A stretch of 64,000 bases of DNA from Candidatus Anammoxibacter sp. (GTDB taxonomy: Bacteria; Planctomycetota; Brocadiia; Brocadiales; Anammoxibacteraceae), in contig JAIQZQ010000098.1 of the NCBI GenBank assembly GCA_021777105.1, positions 1 to 64,000 of the forward strand, given 5' to 3'. The position numbers and the translations under genes are program-made. A model generated the notes under the pieces. It did no database searches. It worked only from the letters and a program-made list of their open reading frames with translations, and was not told the DNA's origin. Positions 33,429 to 42,418 of this stretch are shown in pieces. Each line of letters starts with the position of its first letter. Position 1 is the first letter of the stretch.

Positions 33429-34565
33429 TTATCGTTTATTTCTATTAAGAATAGCCCCCACATAACCGGGAATCATGGTTAACGGCAACACCTCGTCGGC
33501 AACGCCGGCGGCAACCGCGCTTCCCGGCATGCCCCATACAACGCTGCTCTCTTCGTCCTGAGCAATGGCAAAAGCCCCCGCCCGTTTAAGTATTTGAAGG
33601 CCTTTGACTCCGTCCGCCCCCATTCCGGTTAATATAATAGCAATAACATCTCCGCCATATATCCGCGCCGCCGATCTAAACATGACGTCCACAGCGGGCC
33701 TGCACGCATTTTCAGGCGGGTTTAGATTTGTGGCGGCAATAACCCGGCCCAGACTGTCCACCTTAAGCTCCATGTGCTTGCCGCCAGGCGCTATAATAAT
33801 GTTGTCGTTTTGCGCAATATTGTGTCCGTTGCACTCCATCACTTTATGCCGGCATTTTTCATCAAGCGTCTTAGCAAGGGACAAGGTAAATTCCGGCGGC
33901 ATGTGTTGCACAATAAAAATAGGCAATTTAACAATTGCCGAAAGGCCGGGAACCATGTCAAATAGCGCCTTAGGCCCGCCGGTGGAGACCCCTATCAAAA
34001 TAGCTTTAATTGAAGAGAGCGCAACTTTAGGCCGTATATTAACCCCGGCTCTTGAAATAGCCGTTTTTGTTGAAAGGCCTGCGGGTGGAGCCGCTGAGTT
34101 TAATTTTGTTCTCTCTCGCCTGCCGCAAATGCGGCTTGTGGCGTAATGCCTGATCTTTACAAGATACTGGCTGCGCAGAAACGCGATATTCTCTTTTCTG
34201 GAGCCGTCAATAGGTTTTGTGACAAAATCAAAAGCTCCCAGGTCAAGCGACTTCATTGTAATGTCCGCGCTTCTGGTTGTAAACGAGCTTACCATAATCA
34301 CGCCGATATCATTTTTAAAACGCTTCTCTTCATTCATCCTCTGTATTGCTTTAAGTGTCTGGTAGCCATCCATTCTTGGCATTTCATAATCAAGCGAAAC
34401 CAAATCCGGCGGATTAGTTTTGATAAACTCGATAGCCTCGGCTCCGTTTTTAACGGACCCTACCACTTCAATGCCTCTCTCAGCCCTTAATATCTCTTCA
34501 ACCATTGACCTGAACACCTGAGAATCATCAACAATCAGCACTTTTAATCTAAAATCTATCAGCAT
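33429..34565 (-). CDS. cheB: Chemotaxis protein-glutamate methylesterase
   Basis: 378 residues: a receiver (VLIVDDSQVFRSMV; acceptor Asp in LVSLDYEMPRMDG; Lys in VTKPIDG), a linker, and a CheB methylesterase domain with the catalytic Ser in GVSTGGP, the His in VQHMPPEF and the Asp in LTGMGADG. It removes methyl groups from MCPs, such as the one encoded at 22.7 kb, resetting adaptation. No cheR, cheA or cheW gene is in the window. The frame extends to a TTG at 34640; the ATG at 34565 places the receiver at the usual distance from the start. Confidence 0.88.
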   Translation of the reverse strand: MLIDFRLKVLIVDDSQVFRSMVEEILRAERGIEVVGSVKNGAEAIEFIKTNPPDLVSLDYEMPRMDGYQTLKAIQRMNEEKRFKNDIGVIMVSSFTTRSADITMKSLDLGAFDFVTKPIDGSRKENIAFLRSQYLVKIRHYATSRICGRRERTKLNSAAPPAGLSTKTAISRAGVNIRPKVALSSIKAILIGVSTGGPKALFDMVPGLSAIVKLPIFIVQHMPPEFTLSLAKTLDEKCRHKVMECNGHNIAQNDNIIIAPGGKHMELKVDSLGRVIAATNLNPPENACRPAVDVMFRSAARIYGGDVIAIILTGMGADGVKGLQILKRAGAFAIAQDEESSVVWGMPGSAVAAGVADEVLPLTMIPGYVGAILNRNKR

Positions 34566-34917
34566 GAACGCTTTTTTTGCGCCGGATATGTTGCCGCCGC
34601 TTTGCCTTTTATAAAATTTATCTTTAAAAAAATTTTTCAATTAAAATAATACAGGCAGTTGTTCAAAAATAAAAGCTAAAAAATTAGAAAAAATGCCTTG
34701 CATGAGCTGTTGTTGATCGGGAAGCGTATATTAACTAAACTGATCTGTTATAAATAATTATTTGTGTTGTAATATGCATGGAACCTTGACAAATAATAAA
34801 TTATGCATTTATAATGAAAACCGAGCAGCTTGCCCGCTCTAGTGAGAATTATCCTCGTAAAGGTAATTGACCGGATTTTAAATGCCCGCGTTTTGCGCGG
34901 CTAATCCATATTATATA
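34566..34917. other. Divergent intergenic region
   Basis: 352 bp between cheB (minus) and the Sua5 gene (plus). It holds an R element at 34813-34866 and otherwise AT-rich sequence. CTTGACAAATAATAAATTATGCAT near 34786 could include a -35 box (TTGACA), but no clear -10 box follows at 17 bases. Confidence 0.4.
34813..34866 (+). repeat. Element R copy
   Basis: Plus-orientation copy with CCGAGCAGCTTGCCCGCTC and AGTGAGAATTATCCTCG. It shows the stem GAGC/GCTC around TTGC. It lies about 50 bp before the Sua5 start. Confidence 0.7.
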
Positions 34918-35523
34918 ATGACAAAAATATTGAATCTCGCCACAACCGGCGATTATTGGGGCTGTATAGATGAGGCAATTTGCGCGTTAAAAGCCGGAAG
35001 GGTCATCGCATTTCCAACCGAGACTGTTTACGGCCTTGGCGCAAACGCCGATGATCCCGCTGCCGTTTCTCTGCTGTATGAAATAAAAGGGAGACCTCAA
35101 GATAAGAAATTTACCATTCTTGCGCCCGACAAATCCGCAATTGAAAAATATGTGGACAAAATATCCCCTTTAGCCCAAAAACTCATAGACAAATTTTGGC
35201 CCGGCCCTTTAACATTAGTGTTGCCGGCCAAAAACGGCGGAGATATAGGGTTGAGAATCCCTAACCATAAAGTAATTAACGATCTGCTTTCAGGCGCTAA
35301 ATTCCCTATTGCCGCCCCAAGCGCAAATTTGTCCGGCCGGGAGCCTGCATCCGACGCGGAACATGTTTTTGAAACATTTAAAGGGGCGATTGATATAATC
35401 CTTGACGGCGGAAGCCCGCCGATGGGCACGGCTTCTACCGTGGCGCGGGTAAATGGAGGTGAAATTGAAATACTCCGTTCAGGCGCCGTTCCGGATAAAG
35501 AGATTTATGCGTGTATGAGCTAA
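34918..35523 (+). CDS. Threonylcarbamoyl-AMP synthase (Sua5/YciO/YrdC family)
   Basis: 201 residues, a single YrdC-like domain: AGRVIAFPTETVYGLGANA, KGRPQDKKFTIL, WPGPLTLVLPA, and FPIAAPSANLSGREPASDA. It makes threonylcarbamoyl-AMP from Thr, bicarbonate and ATP for the t6A37 modification of ANN-decoding tRNAs. The length fits the short YrdC type rather than Sua5 with its extra domain. The ATG at 34918 is preferred; an in-frame ATG at 34882 would add 12 residues. It is followed closely by bioD. Confidence 0.88.
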   Translation: MTKILNLATTGDYWGCIDEAICALKAGRVIAFPTETVYGLGANADDPAAVSLLYEIKGRPQDKKFTILAPDKSAIEKYVDKISPLAQKLIDKFWPGPLTLVLPAKNGGDIGLRIPNHKVINDLLSGAKFPIAAPSANLSGREPASDAEHVFETFKGAIDIILDGGSPPMGTASTVARVNGGEIEILRSGAVPDKEIYACMS

Positions 35524-35564
35524 ATTAAAGCTTATAGCGTTCCAACATTTAATAAAAGACCATT

Positions 35565-36269
35565 ATGAGAGGCATATTTATAACAGGCACTGACACTGAA
35601 GTAGGCAAAACATTTGCCACCGCCTGCATAGCCGCATTGTTGTTGAAAACAGGGCTAAGGGTTGGTATTATGAAGCCTGTTGCGAGCGGGGCTTATATTG
35701 ATAACGGCAAACCCGTTTCAGGGGACGTCGCTTTTTTTAAGAAACTTTTTGGATTTAATGATGATCCGAAACTGATTAATCCATACTGTTTTATCGACCC
35801 CATAGCTCCGGGACTTGCAGCCGGAAATGCGAATGTAAAAGTAAGTTTTGATATAATTAATGGAAATTATAATAAACTTGCAAAAATATACGACATATTG
35901 CTGGTCGAAGGCGCGGGAGGGTTGCTTTCGCCTTTAACTGAAACGTTTTTGACAAACGCCGACCTCGCAAAAGCCATGGACCTGCCTGTGGTTGTTGTGT
36001 CAAAGGCCGGTTTAGGCGCGATAAACCAGACTGTTATTACAGTTGATTACGCAAGACGTGTAAAAGATTTGACGGTTTTGGGCGTGATTTTTAATTGCCT
36101 GGAAAGCGGCAATAACGACCCTTCAATTAAAACAAACCCTGGAGTTGTTAAAGAGATGACTAACGCGCGGATCATAGGGTCTATACCGTATTGCGGCGAT
36201 GCCGAAGAGATAAGCGTGGAGAGGTTGCAAAAGATTTTTCAGTGCGACCCGGGCCTATTTATAAATTAG
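35565..36269 (+). CDS. bioD: Dethiobiotin synthetase
   Basis: 234 residues. P-loop GTDTEVGKT (8-16), KPVASGA for the diaminopelargonate side, LLVEGAGGLLSPL, and VVSKAGLGAINQT near the nucleotide base site. It closes the ureido ring of dethiobiotin using CO2 and ATP. No other bio genes are in the window. It starts 42 bp after the Sua5 gene and precedes greA on the same strand. Confidence 0.92.
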   Translation: MRGIFITGTDTEVGKTFATACIAALLLKTGLRVGIMKPVASGAYIDNGKPVSGDVAFFKKLFGFNDDPKLINPYCFIDPIAPGLAAGNANVKVSFDIINGNYNKLAKIYDILLVEGAGGLLSPLTETFLTNADLAKAMDLPVVVVSKAGLGAINQTVITVDYARRVKDLTVLGVIFNCLESGNNDPSIKTNPGVVKEMTNARIIGSIPYCGDAEEISVERLQKIFQCDPGLFIN

Positions 36270-36352
36270 GTTGATATTTTTGTTCTATTTTGTTTAATGG
36301 TTATATTATTGTAGATTTAAAACTTTATTTTGCGGCAAACCAGGAGAATATC

Positions 36353-36829
36353 ATGGAAAAGGTTTATATGACTCAGGAAGGTTTTGATAAATTTAAGGGA
36401 GAACTTGATCATTTAAAAAACGTGAAAAGGCCTGAAATTCAAGTCGCCATAGGCGAAGCGCGCGCGCACGGCGACCTTCGCGAGAATGCCGAATATTCAG
36501 CCGCCAGAGAGGCGCAGGGCCTGCTTGAGGCCAGGATCAGGGAAATGGACGATAAAATTGCCCGCACTGAGATTGTTGATTCATCCAAGATTCCAAAAGA
36601 CGCAATTTATTTAGGCGCTAAAGCCGAGCTTAAAGACCTTGATTCCGGCGATATTGAATTCTTCCACTTGGTGGGAGCCGGTGAAGAAGATCCCATGAAC
36701 GATAAAATATCGGTAACTTCCCCGTTTGCAAAAGCCCTGCTGGGGCATAAGGTAGACGAAGAGGTTGAAGTAACAGTGCCGATGGGCACCTTAAAGTATA
36801 AAATTTTAAATATAGAGTATGAGTTTTAA
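36353..36829 (+). CDS. greA: Transcription elongation factor GreA
   Basis: 158 residues, the normal GreA length. The N-terminal coiled coil carries the acidic tip in GDLRENAEYSAAREAQ (Asp and Glu that coordinate the second metal in the RNA polymerase active site). The C-terminal FKBP-like domain ends at VPMGTLKYKILNIEYEF. It restarts backtracked polymerase by stimulating transcript cleavage. The ATG at 36353 has AGGAG upstream; the frame runs 21 codons further back without support. Confidence 0.95.
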   Translation: MEKVYMTQEGFDKFKGELDHLKNVKRPEIQVAIGEARAHGDLRENAEYSAAREAQGLLEARIREMDDKIARTEIVDSSKIPKDAIYLGAKAELKDLDSGDIEFFHLVGAGEEDPMNDKISVTSPFAKALLGHKVDEEVEVTVPMGTLKYKILNIEYEF

Positions 36830-36951
36830 ATAAATCGTGGTCAGGCGATTGATGAAAAGCGCGCTATTTCCGGTTGGTATAGTCAGGCTGGTCAGGTTTT
36901 CGAACAATCGAAGCTAATAATCAAGTGCATCCCGGAAAAACTCTAACAATC

Positions 36952-36995
36952 GGCCTCCCCTCTAAAAAGAGGGGAACGAGGGGTGTGTAAAAAGG
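36952..36995. repeat. C/G-rich intergenic repeat fragment
   Basis: CCTCCCCTCTAAAAAGAGGGG is a short hairpin repeat followed by AACGAGGGGTGTGTAA. Related CCCCT...AGGGG pieces occur at about 15242 and 45893. It overlaps the 3' end of the following minus-strand frame. Confidence 0.5.
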
Positions 36996-37291
36996 CGCAT
37001 GCGCAAACAATTAGACCCGTCTATCCTAAAAAAACGCCTTGCGCAGCCTAATACTATTAAAACCGATTCCGGTTGTATTTCAATTTTTGCGATAGAGATA
37101 CCGAGAGTTTTAAGAACATTTATTGCAGACAATATCGCTATTTCTAACGAATATCCTTCACGGTGAAATGTAATCTGTGCCACACCACAAATTGTTGCTA
37201 ATGTTCCATCGTCAAGTGTGCTGTATATATGTTCGGCCACGTCATCAGTGATCTCTGTATTTAAAATAATTGTAAACTCATGAATCTTCAT
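36962..37291 (-). CDS. Small protein of unknown function, C-terminus altered by a repeat
   Basis: 109 residues. The first 80 (MKIHEFTIILNTEITDDVAE...IYSTLDDGTLATICGVAQIT...REGYSLEIAILSAI) look like a known small-protein type often found with mobile or toxin-antitoxin genes. The last 25 residues are read through CG-rich repeat DNA and look unnatural. AAAGGA precedes the ATG. The repeat has probably replaced the true end of the gene. I cannot assign a function. Confidence 0.5.
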   Translation of the reverse strand: MKIHEFTIILNTEITDDVAEHIYSTLDDGTLATICGVAQITFHREGYSLEIAILSAINVLKTLGISIAKIEIQPESVLIVLGCARRFFRIDGSNCLRMRLFTHPSFPSF

Positions 37292-37338
37292 TGTTTTATC
37301 CTTTCTTTAGCTTGTGCGCAAACATGATTCAACGGCTT

Positions 37339-37557
37339 TCACAATATCTTTTGAGTATGCTTCTGAATTCTGCGGAGTTGAAGATATTCAGATTTTGCAT
37401 CCAGTTCTGTCCTGTTTATGGCAAAGCAATTTGCCACATACGTGAGCCTTTCCACCAGCTTGACTAATTGCCAATTTTTTATCTCTGCATAGGTTATTAG
37501 CCTCTCTGATATGCTTGTTCTTGTGCTTACTCCTTTTATCTCTTCGCTTTTATATTT
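37339..37557 (-). pseudogene. Unrecognised gene remnant
   Basis: 72 codons open on the minus strand without a start, with coding-like text (SISERLITYAEIKNWQLVKL, TELDAKSEYLQLRRIQKH). It lies directly upstream of the truncated small gene, so both may be the wreck of one accessory operon. No family recognised. Confidence 0.4.
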
Positions 37558-37643
37558 TTACTAAACAAGCATAATATTTAAAAGAGTTGATATTTTTGAT
37601 TTAGCGCTGCATTCACCAATATCACTTTGAATTTTAGCAACTA

Positions 37644-37697
37644 ATGAACACTGAGCCGCTTGTCTGCTCTAGTGAGAATTATCCTCGCAGTGGATAA
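37644..37697 (+). repeat. Element R copy next to transposase relic
   Basis: Plus-orientation copy: TGAACACTGAGCCGCTTGTC, then TGCTCTAGTGAGAATTATCC and a final GGATAA. It overlaps the broken end of the Y1-type transposase relic on the minus strand. Confidence 0.75.
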
Positions 37698-37803
37698 CCA
37701 GGTAATCCTTTTCCACACCGCCTAAAACATATGCCGACAATGCGTTTTTTGTAATAACATGGTATATAGCGTCTTTCCCGTTAACAACCATTCCCGGAAT
37801 CAT
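37669..37803 (-). pseudogene. REP-associated tyrosine transposase (Y1/IS200-like) N-terminal relic
   Basis: 44 codons from an ATG at 37803, with AAGGAGGG about a dozen bases upstream. The text MIPGMVVNGKDAIYHVITK, then ALSAYVLGGVEKDYLVI, matches the N-terminal pattern of a Y1/RAYT transposase subgroup (IYHVxxR...DxEKDxL). The HUH motif and catalytic Tyr would lie further on but are lost: the frame runs into element R and stops there. RAYT enzymes mobilise REP hairpins, so the junction is meaningful. Confidence 0.55.
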
Positions 37804-39114
37804 GAGCGGTCTTAACCCTCCTTGTAGTCGTGATTTAAGTTGTAAAAATACAGTTTTATAAGTCTACAAGATTTCCGGTTTAATGTTAACCATATTAAAC
37901 CTGCCCTATGGTTTTTGCCACTTAAAAAATTTTCAGGTGAAACATAATCCTTAAAAATAGAGTTTGTTTTATCTGATAAAAAAATGAGTCTGAATTATTA
38001 TCATATAAAAATATTAATTTTTCCTGAAAATATAAAGACTTCAGGCTGTTGTCATGCTATCACTTATATTTGCCAAATTCAGCTTAAATAGTGTGGTGTT
38101 ATATAATTCAGGTTAACAAGACTATCCCATATTCTTAATTGTTTATGTGTGGAGTTGGGGATTTGAAAATATTAATAATATATTATGTTGATATTTTCAT
38201 TTACAAAGTGTTATGCTTAGATTGTTTTTTACGTTATATAAAATAAAATCCGGCAAGGTGCTAAGTTAAACAATATGGTATATTCCTTTTGTTTAATTAA
38301 TAATCCTGGTATTTCTATACTATAGCCCTAGATACCGTCTTATTTCATATTTGCGTTAACAATGTCCCCACTTAAAAATAAAACCATATAGAGGGACATC
38401 TCTTTGGTGATATTGGTTTCTCTCGTTTAATTATATAAAAAATTATTTAATTAATAGGTGTTTATAGTCGGTTCTCATGGTGTTTAACGCGACAAATGAT
38501 AAATTAAAATGGATGGTTTTACTCATGCGCAGCTATATATTTATGGCTTTATCAATGACATAGCTGCTGCATGTTTTGTTACTAATAATATTTTTGCTAA
38601 ATTTAATGGTATTCGATATGGATCTGCGCAAGAAATTCAACGAATATCTATGAAACTTAAAATAAAAAAAGAGCAACAGGGTAAACGTAAGAGGCAAGCC
38701 TGGGTTAGTATTTTATATGTTAAGTGACATTTAATTAGATATGGGATTTTTTTAATGGTATATAATAAATTTATTTCGTTGAGAGAAAATATGACCAAGC
38801 ATTTCAATTGATAAAGTTGTTAAGAAGATTTGCAAAGAATTTTGTTGTAAAAGAGATTATATTTAAAAAAGAAGGAGATCGCAGGAAAGGTTTGTATTTT
38901 GCTCTTATCTTTATATTATTGCGCCTCTTTAAAAAGCAATTTTTACCATCTTATCTTGCGGTATTTGAACCTTAACATCATCCTTATATATTTTAAAAAA
39001 TTTCGAGCTATGCGTTAAAAAACATAAAATGTAATAAATTTTAGGCTTTTTTAATCATAAACAGCCCGTATAAATAATAGTCAAAATGTTTAATTAATAG
39101 AAAGGAGTGAAACG
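37804..39114. other. AT-rich gap, 1.3 kb
   Basis: Very AT-rich and almost gene-free. The only frame worth listing is at 38509-38727. Around 38800-38900 there are short coding-like patches ending in a ribosome-site-like AGAAGGAG, but no frame continues. It looks like decayed accessory DNA. The ribosome site for the following phosphoesterase gene is at its right edge. Confidence 0.4.
38509..38727 (+). CDS. Small hypothetical protein, possibly a remnant
   Basis: 72 residues beginning MDGFTHAQLYIYGFINDIAA, with a basic C-terminal part (KLKIKKEQQGKRKRQAW). There is no ribosome site near the ATG. The composition is coding-like, but I recognise no family. It may be the tail of a larger lost gene. 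Confidence 0.3.
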   Translation: MDGFTHAQLYIYGFINDIAAACFVTNNIFAKFNGIRYGSAQEIQRISMKLKIKKEQQGKRKRQAWVSILYVK

Positions 39115-41220
39115 TTGAACAATAATATTGAGCATGTAGTATTGTTAATGATGGAAAATCGTTCTCTGGATAGCCTGTTAGGATGGTTATATGAAAATGA
39201 AGAACCGGAGCATAACATTCCTGATGTAAAACCAGGTGAAAACAAATATGAAGGACTGCAGGCTGTTGATTTTAAACAATTTGTGAACGCCTCAAAAGAC
39301 GGTAGTCTTAAGTCTCCGCCTGTTAAAGGAGCTTCCGGGCTTACCATACCAAGTTCTGCGCCGGGGGAAGAATTTGAGCATGTTGACGTGCAATTTTTTG
39401 AGAAAGAAAATGTGAAAGAAGGTGATCTTGCTACCATGAAAGGTTTTTTAAATGATTTTGCCTCTGTGCTTGCGAGTAGGGGCGTTGAAAAAGAAGATAT
39501 TGACTTTTTGGCGCCAAAAATAATGGAAAGCTATACTCCGGCGCAACTTCCGGTGCTTAACGGCCTTGCGCGCCATTATGCCGTGAGCGACATGTGGTTT
39601 GCGTCTGTTCCCTCGCAAACAAATCCAAACCGCGCGTTTTCTCTTTGCGGCACCTCAATGGGGCTTGCCAGTAACGGCTTTCTTGAAGAAAATCCGGAAG
39701 CTGCGTTAGTAAAAGAGGCGATAGGAATGAATGTGGGGGATGATCGTTTTCGGCACAAAACTCTTTGGAATGCATTAGAGGAGGCAGGTGAGAAAGATTG
39801 GAAAATTTTCTGGGAAACGAGTATGATTCCCCATAAGATATCACTTCTTATCGAAAAAATTGATATATTGAGCAAAAAAGGTAGTTTGGGTAAAATAGCC
39901 AAAATGGAAACGTTGAAATCAATTGTTGATAAAATTAAAGATTTAGCGTCATATTTAGAGGAGATCTCGTCTGGTAAGGTGGAGTCTTGCTATACTTATC
40001 GAATGTTTCCATTACTTGAGGAAAAGATCCCTAACGTCAAAGATCGGTTCTCAAAAATAGAAGAGTTTCACAAACTTGCGCGCGCTGGAAATCTTCCTAA
40101 ATTTAGTTATCTCGAACCGCACTGGACTATTTCAAAGACTTCAGTTGATAGAGGTTATGAACAGTTTTTTACCTCATTAGGAAACGATTATCACGCGCCT
40201 TGCAATATGGACACGGCAGAAGAGTATGTGCAGGGAATCTATCAAAGTTTGACTGCTAATAAAGAAGCATGGAATAAGACGCTTTTTGTAATCACATTTG
40301 ATGAACACGTTGGTTTATTTGATCACGTATCACCACCTGCGGCAGCGCCGCCTTGGGGAGCTGACGCAGATAAGCCGGATTACATCAGGTTGCAGGACGG
40401 TTTTAAATTCAACCGATACGGGGCCAGGGTGCCGACTCTTTTAATATCGCCTTACATTAAGAAAGGGACAGTGTTCCGCTCAACCAGTGGTGTGCCGTAT
40501 GACCATACATCACTTATCTCAACTATCTTAAAGTGGGTAGGCGCGGAAGAAAAAAAGAAAGAATTTGGGGTGAGGACTACCCAGGCTCCAACCTTTGAAA
40601 ACGTCGTAACCCTTGATACTCCGCGTAATGATGAAAAGGATATCTCGTTCCTGAATCTTTCAAGAAAAATGGGGACACCGGTTAAATTTATGGATCGTTT
40701 CTATCTTAAAGACGAAAATGGGAAATTCTTAACCGCATTTGATGATGACGTAAAGGCAAGTATCGTTGACTGGGTTATAGATCGTGAAGAAATAGGTGAA
40801 TCAATCTTGTTCGATCTTGGTATTACCGCATACTTTCCAACATTAAATAAAGGAAAAAATACGATTCTGTATTTTCAAAATCGTGATAACAGGAGCGATG
40901 ATGGAGATGTCTCCAACGGAAAAAATGTAAAATTAATTTCAACTGAATATGGTCTGAATGCTTATAACGTACTTGGAGCCTGGTCTGATTCAAAAGATTG
41001 TTATTACTACAACGATTACCTCCAGGGCGAGAATGATGATAAACAAACTTGGATTATTGAAAAAGTAGATTCCGGTTCCAGCACGATTAACTTTGGAGAT
41101 AAAGTTTACCTTGTAAACAAATATTTTACTAAACAAAGACTGACTAAAGATCGTTATTGGTTAACAACTAGCAAGAGCGGAGGGTATTGGACGGTTGAAA
41201 CTGTTCCTGATACAGACTAA
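39115..41220 (+). CDS. Phosphoesterase family protein (phospholipase C / acid phosphatase AcpA type)
   Basis: 701 residues. The opening VVLLMMENRSLDSLLGW and later ITFDEHVGLFDHVSPP are the metal-binding motifs of the PF04185 phosphoesterase family (alkaline-phosphatase superfold; bacterial phospholipases C and AcpA). FSYLEPHW and RVPTLLISPYIKKGTV are further family segments. A C-terminal region of about 160 residues (from about 540) is beta-rich and not part of the catalytic fold. No signal peptide is visible, unlike secreted phospholipases C, so export is uncertain. The start is TTG at 39115 with AAGGAG eight bases upstream; no ATG fits. Confidence 0.8.
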   Translation: MNNNIEHVVLLMMENRSLDSLLGWLYENEEPEHNIPDVKPGENKYEGLQAVDFKQFVNASKDGSLKSPPVKGASGLTIPSSAPGEEFEHVDVQFFEKENVKEGDLATMKGFLNDFASVLASRGVEKEDIDFLAPKIMESYTPAQLPVLNGLARHYAVSDMWFASVPSQTNPNRAFSLCGTSMGLASNGFLEENPEAALVKEAIGMNVGDDRFRHKTLWNALEEAGEKDWKIFWETSMIPHKISLLIEKIDILSKKGSLGKIAKMETLKSIVDKIKDLASYLEEISSGKVESCYTYRMFPLLEEKIPNVKDRFSKIEEFHKLARAGNLPKFSYLEPHWTISKTSVDRGYEQFFTSLGNDYHAPCNMDTAEEYVQGIYQSLTANKEAWNKTLFVITFDEHVGLFDHVSPPAAAPPWGADADKPDYIRLQDGFKFNRYGARVPTLLISPYIKKGTVFRSTSGVPYDHTSLISTILKWVGAEEKKKEFGVRTTQAPTFENVVTLDTPRNDEKDISFLNLSRKMGTPVKFMDRFYLKDENGKFLTAFDDDVKASIVDWVIDREEIGESILFDLGITAYFPTLNKGKNTILYFQNRDNRSDDGDVSNGKNVKLISTEYGLNAYNVLGAWSDSKDCYYYNDYLQGENDDKQTWIIEKVDSGSSTINFGDKVYLVNKYFTKQRLTKDRYWLTTSKSGGYWTVETVPDTD

Positions 41221-41268
41221 GGGTGTATTGCGTTCCTTAACACGAAGCAGGGGCTTCTTGAATTTTTT

Positions 41269-41294
41269 CGCGCCCAAATTGGGGTTTGGGCGCG
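41269..41294. other. Hairpin after the phosphoesterase gene
   Basis: CGCGCCCAAA pairs perfectly with TTTGGGCGCG around six bases. The T-run is on the 5' side in plus orientation, so it is not a standard intrinsic terminator for the phosphoesterase gene. Confidence 0.4.
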
Positions 41295-41299
41295 AGGTG

Positions 41300-41538
41300 A
41301 TAACCCAATTGGTAGAATATTTAAATTAAACATATACCTTTAATTCCCCCCTCCCTTGATGGGCAATGTCATTGACTTAAGCATTTTTATTAAAAAGCCT
41401 ACAAATGGGTGGCATGGACGGGCTTTGTTTGTCCATGGTTCCACAAAGAATGGAAAGATGTCGGCGCAATTGCGCGAGGCATTAAGTTCCTTACGTCAAT
41501 GACATTGCCCTTGATGGGAGGGTTAGGGGAGGAGATAA
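41300..41538 (+). repeat. Element T copy 3 (right part, interrupted by MITE)
   Basis: Interior (GGTAGAATATTTAAATTAAA, CATATACC) and right end (CCCTTGATGGGAGGGTTAGG) match element T at 1347-1570. The left end is not recognisable. A 144-bp element is inserted at CCCTTGATGGG and duplicates it. Confidence 0.6.
41364..41507. mobile_element. 144-bp MITE with 11-bp target duplication (IS4-type ends)
   Basis: The ends are inverted: CAATGTCATTGACTTAAG on the left and CTTACGTCAATGACATTG on the right (one mismatch in 18). The target CCCTTGATGGG occurs at 41353-41363 and again at 41508-41518. The CAATGTCATTGAC ends and 10-12 bp duplications are as known for IS4-family elements. The interior has a palindrome (GCATGGAC...GTCCATG) and no gene. 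An IS4-family transposase elsewhere would be needed to move it. Confidence 0.8.
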
Positions 41539-42108
41539 GAAGCTCTCAATTTATGTGTCAATAGGTTGCGAGAACTGCGCTTTTTTGAAATTTCAAATAT
41601 CTTTGGCTCGTTTTAGGCGCTTACAGCTCCAAAACTGCCAATATGTTGCCGCTAATTCTGTAAGTGGTTGTTATATTGTAGGTTACAACCATCTGAAAGA
41701 GGTTCTCTCTCTAAGCTTATCTTAGAAAAATTTAGATTCTTACACCGTAATTCTGAGAATTTATCTCTCGCATTGTGTTAAATGTCAATTATGCTTAAAC
41801 AAATATTGCAGTGGAATAAAATCCTAAAGGGTAAATTCCAACATCCTCTGACTGTTGGAGTTAAGGCTTTAGCCTTTATTGCTTCCGCCAAACAAACGTT
41901 GGATTTTATCTCCATATTTTACATTGTTTTATTTATAAGTATTTGGTACATTTAAAAAATAATCTATACATTGTTGTTTGCGGCGCATGATCAGATTTTG
42001 AACACTGGATATAATAAACATAAAGAAAAATTGCGCACACAGGGAATACTTGCTTTTAATTTATGTTTATATTTTTAATATAAAACAACATGAACCAAAT
42101 GCATCATA

Positions 42109-42387
42109 ATGAAACAGAACTTTGAATGGGACGAGGCGAAAGCTAAAGCAAATCTAAAAAAACACAGAATCCATTTTGACGAAGCTGCAACGGTTTTCTC
42201 CGACCCATTTTCCATTACGATGTTAGATCCTGACCATTCCGTGAATGAACAACGATATATTGATATTGGCAGTTCTGACAAGAGCCGAGTCCTTGTCGTT
42301 GTTTATACAGAACGAGGCTCAAATATACGCATTATTAGTTGTCGTAAGGCCGCTCCATTGGAGCGTAAACTTTATGAAGGAAGATAA
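42109..42387 (+). CDS. brnT: BrnT-family toxin
   Basis: 92 residues of the BrnT family (RelE-like RNase fold): FEWDEAKAKANLKKHRIHFDEAATVF at the start, RYIDIGSSDKSRVLVVVYTE in the middle and IRIISCRKAAPLERKLYE at the end. Together with the following small gene it would form a type II toxin-antitoxin module in which the toxin cleaves RNA. No ribosome site is evident before the ATG. Confidence 0.85.
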   Translation: MKQNFEWDEAKAKANLKKHRIHFDEAATVFSDPFSITMLDPDHSVNEQRYIDIGSSDKSRVLVVVYTERGSNIRIISCRKAAPLERKLYEGR

Positions 42388-42418
42388 TACTAAAATTGAA
42401 CAAAAGGAGGATTTAAAT

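Larger units (their letters stand above)
41221..42108. other. Intergenic region with element T and a nested MITE
   Basis: About 890 bp with no supported gene. It contains a hairpin (41269-41294), the right part of an element T (about 41300-41538) split by a 144-bp MITE, an isolated piece of T interior (GGCTCGTTTTAGGCGCTTAC near 41605) and an AT-rich tail before the BrnT gene. Confidence 0.5.

Noticed and set aside
41269..41294. Intrinsic terminator for the phosphoesterase gene
   Set aside because: The stem is perfect, but the T-run lies before it in the direction of the gene, not after.
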